From contig OZ316896.1 of the NCBI GenBank assembly GCA_973895155.1, forward strand, positions 1,798,001 to 1,862,000: a DNA stretch of 64,000 nt, in the 5' to 3' direction. Origin of the DNA: Marsupella aquatica (lineage: Eukaryota > Marchantiophyta). Both the position numbers and the translations under genes were made by a program. Below the pieces are notes generated by a model. That model saw nothing but the letters and a program-made list of their open reading frames with translations. It did not search any database and was not told the origin of the DNA. Of this stretch, positions 57,324 to 64,000 are shown piece by piece; within the stretch, counting starts at the first letter, position 1, and each line of letters begins with the position of its first letter.

Positions 57324-57611
57324 TCACGACGAACTCATGAATGGCATTAAAATACTAGTTTGGCAGTGACGAACACGGGCAATCGGATCAGAATGGGCAG
57401 TATGACGTGGAGCATGATGACCAGTGGCATGAGCATGATGACCAAGGACAGCGTGAGCATGATGACCGAAGTGTCCAGGATTATGCTGATGACGGTGCTG
57501 ACGATGAGCAGGATTTTCAGGAGCATCGGAAGTTCCAATATCGTCAATGGCGCCTTTCCAAAGCTGCTTACGCTTTACGTCGGTTCTGTTCCTGGTCATG
57601 ACGGCGTTCAT
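57324..57611 (-). CDS. Hypothetical His-rich small protein (doubtful)
   Basis: 95 codons from ATG to stop, not recognised. The middle has repeats such as GHHAHA and GHHAPRH, built from a repeated GGTCATCATGCTC. The same DNA is open in another minus frame as a hydrophobic 66-codon frame and in a plus frame as an acidic one. Repeat spacing (24 and 21 bp) is a multiple of three, which is compatible with coding but also with a minisatellite. No neighbour or regulatory support. Confidence 0.2.
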   Translation of the reverse strand: MNAVMTRNRTDVKRKQLWKGAIDDIGTSDAPENPAHRQHRHQHNPGHFGHHAHAVLGHHAHATGHHAPRHTAHSDPIARVRHCQTSILMPFMSSS

Positions 57612-58739
57612 CTACTGGCGAGCTCTAGCTGCTCCCCATCTGTGCAACTCGCTCGATCAAATTCTGCACTGAAAACTCGATCGGATTTTCTCTTTGTGAA
57701 TTCTAGATCTAGACTAACATGCAGGACATTGTATGCGATGATCGGAAGACCGTGTGAATCATACTAGACCAACATTTGTTTGGGATCACTGACGTGAACT
57801 GAGTCAACCTACATCCCTCGGGCCGTTGATTTATCGTTGATTATAGCCTCGTCTTCAAACGCGTTGAGTGTTTTGGGCACGCCTTGAGTGCCGAGTGACC
57901 GTGGATAAATCTTTCAAGGGGTACTGTTTTCATTTCGCATTGAGAAATGAAAAATTCTAGGAACTAAGCGGATTTCAGGGATTCCGTTCTCACGAGTTGA
58001 AGTGTGGACGGGTGTCACTATGAAGGCACTATGCATGGAACAAGTCAGGCTCGGTCACCTGGCCACGTTTTATATTTTCATTTCACTGACGATTGCCGAC
58101 AACTTTGAATTTCCGTAGTAAAATCGAAACAGGATTGTTTCCACGAATTCGCGACACAGCTCGTCATCGGAAGCTTACTGAAAAATGAACAAGTACCTAA
58201 TGCCAAAAGCGACTTTTGTTGGTTCCTTGTTTAGCTGATTTGATTTCTACATGTGACTGAGAAAGCTATGCCAGCAGTTGGTTCCAATCCAACAAAAGTG
58301 GCCTTTAGAGCCACAACTACCCAAATCTTAATCTTGTGTGTAAAGCCTTTCTGATCGTTTGGTTATGTATCCCCAGGTCTACAAAAAGGCTCACCTAAAA
58401 GATCGGGGAAAAATTGATTGAAAGAACACTCGGTCTGGGTTGCATAATGTCAATTTTTAACCCCCAAAAAATCTTGCTTTTTTGTGGTCGGTAAAAAGGG
58501 GCCATAGGCGGCCCCAGCCAAGACCGAATGGGCACAAAGAACAAGAAAATATTTAGAATTGTAGAAAGTAGAAAATGATTGTGTGGCAAGTCTTGTTTAA
58601 AATATATATGACACTGCACAAAGGCAGAAAACGCCAACCTGGGAGACAAGATCCCCAAGGCAAAAGAACCCAATGAAGGGGAGGAAAAGAGGGGAAAGGG
58701 CCCCAAGAAAAACAAGCCACTAGTCCCCAACCACAAGCC

Positions 58740-59620
58740 AAAGAAGGCACAAGGACAAAAGGTAACCTACAAAGGAGCAGTGAAAGCTAACACCCTACTG
58801 AGCGGAGAACTGAAAGGCCCGGTAGAGCTCTGGAGTAAACCACATAGGAGGGTCACGAAGTGGAACCTGGCGGGCGGCCCTAAAACCAACAGCCTTAGCC
58901 CTACGAAGGAGAGTGAATGCCTGGGCCCGTTGAAGAGCCACAGACACCCGTTGCTGTAAAAAGGCGGTGAGGACTAAAGAACCTCACCGATGGCAAGGGG
59001 CCGCATCCCTGTAGGCTCCTTAGCCATGGCCAAAAGATGGCTGGCCCCCAAGAGCCGGGCCACAACAAGGAAAATACAGCCCCTGGCAAAATGTGCGCAA
59101 ACCTGAAAAAGCTAAGAGAACGCTGACGCAGAGTTGTCAGGAAGGAAGGAGTCCTGCAAATGCTCAAACATCATCCCCGAGAGGCCAGCAGCCGAAAGGC
59201 GAGGAAGGTGAAGGGAAACATGACTCAGGTACAAAGCTCCCAACAAAGCCAGGGACCTCGACAGACGCCGGGGGATGAACGGACCAAAGAGCGGCAATGG
59301 TCTCCTCCGAAGAAGGGGCAGGTGCTAGGAGCTCCAAAGAGCGCGCAGCCCTAGAGTACTCACCGGCCTGACCCAACATGAGGCACTGGCAAAGGCGACG
59401 CTGAACAGGAGGGACCTGAGGCACCATCAGAGAAGCAGCGGTCTGGGAAGCGAATGCCATCACCCTAAGGTAGTATTCCTCCTGAAGCTGAACCCAATCT
59501 CCCGAGAGATATGCTGAAGCCAACCATGGGTCTCCCGGTGGCTGGCAGGGCCACCCCGAGGAGGGAGAACCAAAACCCAATGGGGGAGCAGCAGAAGAAG
59601 GGACCAGGCCGCAGTGTCCG
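58740..59620 (-). pseudogene. Non-LTR reverse transcriptase remnant
   Basis: The minus strand reads RRLCQCLMLGQAGEYSRAARSL, then after a frame change AAGLSGMMFEHLQDSF, a stop, and KEPTGMRPLAIGEVL. This order (GQ..A...L, SG....HL, KP.G.RPIA.GEVLRR) is the N-terminal part of a family of LINE-like reverse transcriptases. Stops at about 59111 and 58980 and at least one frameshift make it non-functional. The polymerase catalytic core is missing below about 58740. It is unrelated to the LINE at 16.3-19.3 kb. Confidence 0.65.
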
Positions 59621-60121
59621 AGGGGTCCCGAGCCAGGCGATCCAAAGGAAAGGGATCACCAACACAAGGGCCCAAGGCACCATGCCACAGGCTGGACGCC
59701 AGACACCTGAACCCCCACCACGACCTCCAGGCAACAGGTCACAACAAGGAAGGGAGTTGCGCGTAACTCCACAACAAGGGCAACAAGGCAAGGCTGCACG
59801 CAAAAAAACAGACAATAAGCAATAAACAATAAAACCTGCAGAAGCTGAAAATGGATAGACACTTGTCAGCACGGGATTGGGGCCGGCCGCATGCGGGGCC
59901 ACCAAACCCAACGGAGCCCAGGGGGGCACGTCACCCCCGGCGAGAGAGTGCCCACAGGCGAGTGACCCCCCAGCGGCGAGGCCCGACGGCCGGCATTAAT
60001 TGCTCCCGCCCAGCGGGAAGGCACTCCAGACTAGGGGCGCACACGCGCGCTTCCCCCTCCCACAAACGCCCGGCCCTCCCCCACCTCGCCACGACCTTGC
60101 CTCCGTCTGGCGCAGCCTCCG

Positions 60122-60190
60122 CTGCCTCCGCCTGGTGCACACTCCTGCCTCCGCCTCACGCCCACTCCTGTCTCCGTCTCACGCACACTC
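60122..60190. repeat. 23-bp tandem repeat, three copies
   Basis: Units at 60122-60144, 60145-60167 and 60168-60190, each like CTGCCTCCGCCTCACGCACAC. A partial fourth unit follows and related CCTCCG words precede it. It lies in a GC-rich block (about 59850-60200) that contrasts with its surroundings. Confidence 0.85.
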
Positions 60191-60199
60191 CTGCCTCCA

Positions 60200-61202
60200 G
60201 TTGAGAAAGGAATAGCCTAAATTAGGAAAGGAAATTCTGGTCCACAGGACAATCTATGCAGAACCTAGGGGAAACAAGTTAAAAGTGTTTAAACCTGATG
60301 GCATCAACAACAGAATCTTAACTTGATGGGCTTCTTGAGCAGGGAGAGTCAAGTAGGCCAGGGGGAAGCCATGGGTGAGCCAATTGTCACCGTATGACAT
60401 GATCAGTGGCTATCCCAAGTTGGATTTAACCCATTATTAGTGGTATACAATTTTCCGTCATAAACATCAAGAATAACAAACGAGTATAGCAGAAACAGAG
60501 AGCCTAGATAGTACAGAGTCCAGCATGAGCAAAGGATGGAGGGTAGAGAGTAAAGCGTGAGCATGAATGGAGGGTGGAAGATCATTTTAGTCTTCTTGTG
60601 ACCAACTGCAACTTCTGTTGATCGATAGTGGCGCTGTCACGGCCTTGGCATGAAACACATGTTAGTTTCCAAGTCTTTCTGCATATGTTTGCTTTCTATT
60701 TATAGGGTGTGTCAATGTTCTCCAGTAAGCAAAGTCTTACCTTGTGTACTTTTGGAAGTAACATCCTTACCTGTACCTGTTTGGCCATAAAAACATTTTT
60801 ATGTCTCAAGCTATAACTGAATATTACAGTGTTATTTTGACACTCCCTATTCCTTTTTGTTGTTCTCTTTGCCCAGGCAAGCGAGGAGTCCAAGATGTCA
60901 GAACCTGTCCCCTTTAGTTCAAAGCGCACTAACCCTGGTTCAAGGCACACCAGAGTTGCCAAGGGTTTGAGATAAACATGATCACAAAGCCTACAGCAGT
61001 TCAAAGCAGACCAAAGTAGCCTAGGGTTCGAACTAAACATGATGAGCCAGTTACCACATGTTTAGAGTCTCGCTACCCTAAAGAGTGAAATTAGGCACGT
61101 TGACGTGCATGGTGCAACTTGCTACGATAAGGTGTCGACGTGAAAAGCGGTGGACCAGCAGCAATGCATCCCAAAACGAGTTCCATGGGCACAATGATAT
61201 AG
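60200..61202. other. Intergenic, no gene recognised
   Basis: Only short unsupported frames (minus 60696-61040). No repeat or mobile-element end was seen. Confidence 0.5.
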
Positions 61203-61370
61203 CAGTTCCACTTTGTTATTGGATCCCCAAAATACTACTATTCTACAATTCTGGCGAGAATTCTGCTCAAACATCCGCATCCTCAGCAAGAGGACAAGCT
61301 GAGTAATGGGCAAAATACTCCCTCGCCAATTGACCGAGTCCGTTCTTTGGGCGGCTTCACGCAGCAAGAC

Positions 61371-61715
61371 ATGCGTCGTTTCACCGTAGAAACAGTCACG
61401 AAGGCCAGGAGAGTTATATACGATTTTGACACTGGCAAGGAAATTCAAAGGGGCGAGAATGATCGCGCGAGCACCACAGGAGAGAGCCGGCCTGGCTGGG
61501 AGCTTGCGAAGCTTTTGCCCATACCCGAATCGGTGCAGGAACGAAAGCAGAGGAGATCGCCTGACCAGCATGACTGTGTGGAATGCGGATTGGCAGAGAA
61601 GTCGTCTGTGGAGGCCCAGTACATCAGGGAGAAACCTCTGCTTTGGACGAGAGTAATTTTAGGACAATTTGAGCCAGGTCCCAAAGTTTCAACTAGTACA
61701 GAGCATTTGTATTGA
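61371..61715 (+). CDS. Hypothetical ORF upstream of the NXPE-like gene
   Basis: An open frame extends from a stop at 61200 to 61715; the first ATG is at 61371 (MRRFTVETVTKARRVIYDF). It is hydrophilic, rich in Glu, Arg and Ser, with no known domain. It could be a terminal exon of an unrecognised plus-strand gene, a transcribed leader of the next gene 280 bp downstream, or chance. A longer-than-random frame and mixed codon use are the only support. Confidence 0.25.
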   Translation: MRRFTVETVTKARRVIYDFDTGKEIQRGENDRASTTGESRPGWELAKLLPIPESVQERKQRRSPDQHDCVECGLAEKSSVEAQYIREKPLLWTRVILGQFEPGPKVSTSTEHLY

Positions 61716-61995
61716 TAGACATTCAAACAAATCGCTAGCATCCGCACATGGGCGCAGTCATGTCATGGTTTCGAGATGAGAGCACTGTCTTGAACAGACA
61801 AACGATAGCCAGTGTGCAATTCTCTTGTTTTCATTTGTCATGAATAAATTTTGTGGTTTCGGAATGATACTGTCACTTGCAAATTGAGCAGAAATAGACT
61901 GCGATTCACGTCTCACATGTGAAGAAGGTCCCGGTCCCGAACACTTACTGATCGATTGAGGTAATCTAGCAAGTAGCAGACTCGATTCATTCAAG

Positions 61996-63747
61996 ATGTC
62001 CAAGGAGAACGGAGAAGAGGTCGTCTCACCGAAATTGGATCGCGTGTTTCATGGATCTGGAGGGACGAGAAAACTTTGGATGATCCTCACAACTTATGGA
62101 TTTCTCCTGAGCATCATAACTTGTGTAATCCTTCTCGTTGATTCAGAAACCAGGCTGCAAACGGATCATCCACTGGTATTTCTAAGCTGGGGTCGGTGGT
62201 GGAGACCGTCCACCAAACTCGGTACCACTGCAAATCCGAAAGACTGGCGCAATCTACTCGTGAACGAATCAAGCAACTACACGAGCACACTGACGAGTTT
62301 GCTACGCGCAAACGCCACAATTAACTCGACCTGCCACGCTACCTCGACGAACCAAACGAAATTGGAAGGACTTCCGCAGCCGGTAAATGGGAAATTTTTC
62401 TTTCAAACTGACGAGTTGCATCATCTGACTCTCGTTGCTTACAACAAAGACGGGGACCAACGATGTGCTGGCGGAGATTACTACGAGGTGAATCTCCGCG
62501 ATCGAGAGAATGTGCGCTACAGATCACGGGTCCCCACGACGGATTTGGGGAATGGGAGCTATGGTCTGGAGCTGCTTGTCCCGTCTCGATTTGCTGGAGC
62601 TTTCACCCTGGATATATTCCTCCTTTACGGCAACTGGCACGGCCTGGAGCAGGACACAGAACGATGGGTGAACAAGGGTTTAATACTGACCCAAGAACTG
62701 GAAATGGCCGTCGGAGAAAATGTTGACAGCAACTCTCCCAAGGAACCCGCTATCAAACAGTGCACTCAAGCTGACTTTGATCGGACGACATGGCAGGGGC
62801 GGTGGACTCGCACTTGGTTCAACAGCAGTTGCGAACCGGAGCGCTGGAGTTTGCGCTACCGGTGTCTGCCGGAAGAGCATTACTGGTGCGAGGAGCCTTG
62901 GTGCTTTGGTCCCGTGGGTAACCTCGAAAGCAACGGTTGGCAGTACTCCGCTCATTGTAGCTTCAAGATCTTCGAGCGAGAAGAAGCTTGGAAATGTCTG
63001 GATGGAAAGTGGTTTCTGCTGTGGGGCGATTCTAACTTCCAGGATACTGCTCGGAACCTGCTGCTCTTCATCCTGGAATGGAGCTTACCGTTCCAGGAGA
63101 GATTGTCAGACTTTCAGCTGCCAAGGATTTACGATATGGGATTCACGAATTCGCATTCCTACGATCAATTTTTCCGAATCAGCCAACTCTTCAACGGAGC
63201 AAACAACGTTCGTCAGAACGGGGAGGGCCTGAACACTCTCATCAGGCATCAGGACCACCAAGAGCAACTGCTTGCTCATTTCAACGGTACCAAATGGCCC
63301 GACACCATCATCATGAACTCGGGGCTCCACGACGCGCACGCGTTCTCCACAATTGAAGCCTATTCTGAGGCTGCAGACTACGTGATTGAATTCTGGATGA
63401 AGCTGTACAACAGCCTACCAGAAGATCGAAGGCCTCGGCTGATCTGGCGAACTACCGTCGCGCCAGCCGGAACTTCTCGAGACATGCCAGGCAATCCCAT
63501 GAAAATGGAGATGCTCAACCACGTGATGGCAGAGAAATTACAGCGAGTGCACGATCGACTCCCCGTCAAGTTCGTCGATGGGTTCGATCTTACCTTCCCG
63601 TTCCATTACGACAACAATTTCAGCGATGGTGGCCACTACGGTCGTGCCCCAGGAGCAAATATTGGGCCTTGGTATCGGAGACCTCATTGGTATTTTGTGG
63701 ATATCATGGTTGCTCACAGTTTTCTGAACGCTCTTTGTCCGACGTAG
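61996..63747 (+). CDS. NXPE-like type II membrane protein with PC-esterase domain
   Basis: 583 residues, single exon, intact. A short cytoplasmic tail is followed by one membrane segment at about 27-48, typical of a Golgi type II protein. A Ser/Thr/Asn-rich stalk (about 80-125) has many N-glycosylation sequons. Residues about 135-215 form a filamin/Ig-like repeat (LVAYNKDGDQRCAGGDYYEV, GNGSYGLELLVP, LLYGNWHGL). The C-terminal PC-esterase-like domain has GDS at 344-346 (candidate nucleophile Ser346) and DGGH at 544-547 (candidate Asp544/His547). This layout is that of the NXPE family, known from animals and other eukaryotes. In plants the related TBL proteins acetylate cell-wall glycans, so glycan esterification is plausible but not shown. 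The start has an in-context ATG and precedes the anchor. Confidence 0.85.
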   Translation: MSKENGEEVVSPKLDRVFHGSGGTRKLWMILTTYGFLLSIITCVILLVDSETRLQTDHPLVFLSWGRWWRPSTKLGTTANPKDWRNLLVNESSNYTSTLTSLLRANATINSTCHATSTNQTKLEGLPQPVNGKFFFQTDELHHLTLVAYNKDGDQRCAGGDYYEVNLRDRENVRYRSRVPTTDLGNGSYGLELLVPSRFAGAFTLDIFLLYGNWHGLEQDTERWVNKGLILTQELEMAVGENVDSNSPKEPAIKQCTQADFDRTTWQGRWTRTWFNSSCEPERWSLRYRCLPEEHYWCEEPWCFGPVGNLESNGWQYSAHCSFKIFEREEAWKCLDGKWFLLWGDSNFQDTARNLLLFILEWSLPFQERLSDFQLPRIYDMGFTNSHSYDQFFRISQLFNGANNVRQNGEGLNTLIRHQDHQEQLLAHFNGTKWPDTIIMNSGLHDAHAFSTIEAYSEAADYVIEFWMKLYNSLPEDRRPRLIWRTTVAPAGTSRDMPGNPMKMEMLNHVMAEKLQRVHDRLPVKFVDGFDLTFPFHYDNNFSDGGHYGRAPGANIGPWYRRPHWYFVDIMVAHSFLNALCPT

Positions 63748-64000
63748 CTCGACTTCCAGTCATCGACCTTTGAAAGTGAGCGAAGCTTCCCAACGTTTTG
63801 CCGGCCATGCTAGCGTATGATGGATAAACCCGAATGCTGTTTGGTAGTTCCTCACAATTTTTTGGGAAGACAGACGTTTAAGAAAGCTTTCTAGAGTAAT
63901 CTTTTAAGCAAAAATGTGCTAGTTTAGGGTTGCGTCCACGAAAAGCTTTGACTGAGTCCAAACCATCTTGCATTTTAGGGGCATTCTAATGTTTTGAGAA
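63748..64000. other. 3' flank of the NXPE-like gene
   Basis: A short stretch to the window end that would include the 3' UTR. No clear poly(A) signal can be singled out. Confidence 0.5.

Noticed and set aside
59465-59929. 154-codon hydrophobic minus frame (MPPWAPLGLV...)
   Set aside because: It overlaps the non-LTR RT remnant in another frame, in GC-rich sequence; composition explains it.
1-64000. CRISPR array, bacterial operons or riboswitches
   Set aside because: Spliced plant genes and plant retroelements fill the window; no repeat-spacer pattern with unique spacers was seen.

Overview
The window is nuclear DNA of a plant. Two genes have plant-type exon-intron structures: N-acetylglutamate synthase with 10 exons, and the V-ATPase proteolipid subunit c'' with 4 exons. 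The retroelements also fit a plant: a Ty1/copia element with an initiator-tRNA-Met type primer site, a Ty3/gypsy element with a plant-mobile-domain-like extra ORF, and an En/Spm-like gene. The large transposon load, and a NXPE-type membrane esterase rather than the usual seed-plant TBL type, hint at a non-flowering streptophyte (bryophyte, lycophyte or charophyte). That placement is inference; the species cannot be read from the sequence.

Layout. 0-5.6 kb: gene-free, with a 35-bp minisatellite, small tandem duplications and a possible foldback element. 5.6-10.4 kb (minus): complete N-acetylglutamate synthase gene, the first committed step of arginine synthesis in plastids. 10.5-16.3 kb: no recognised gene, but a pair of about 400-bp direct repeats. 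16.3-20.1 kb (minus): a decayed APE-type LINE with a 28S rRNA fragment in the same orientation at its 5' side. 20.6-21.1 kb: short repeats. 21.2-32.7 kb (minus): a decayed retrotransposon extra ORF (plant-mobile-domain-like part plus coiled coil), then an En/Spm-like transposon gene. A 6.6-kb Ty1/copia element (25606-32239, 367-bp LTRs, 5-bp target duplication) is inserted into an exon of that gene. 33.1-43.9 kb (plus): a large Ty3/gypsy element with an open pol frame and a 3.6-kb 3' extra ORF. 43.9-45.8 kb (minus): another gypsy remnant. 45.8-47.0 kb (plus): a truncated copy related to the copia element. 47.7-49.1 kb: G tracts, repeat traces and an FCP1/NIF-phosphatase-like pseudogene. 51.65-53.3 kb (minus): complete VHA-c'' gene. 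53.3-58.7 kb: mostly empty. 58.7-59.6 kb (minus): a second kind of non-LTR reverse transcriptase remnant. 62.0-63.7 kb (plus): intact single-exon NXPE-like type II membrane protein.

The three intact host genes are unrelated in function (plastid arginine synthesis, endomembrane proton pumping, probable Golgi esterase) and show no shared regulation. The rest is nested and decayed transposon sequence. The items most worth following are the LINE/28S rRNA juxtaposition and the gypsy element with its mobile-domain plus coiled-coil ORF, whose layout is mirrored by a separate decayed locus on the other strand.
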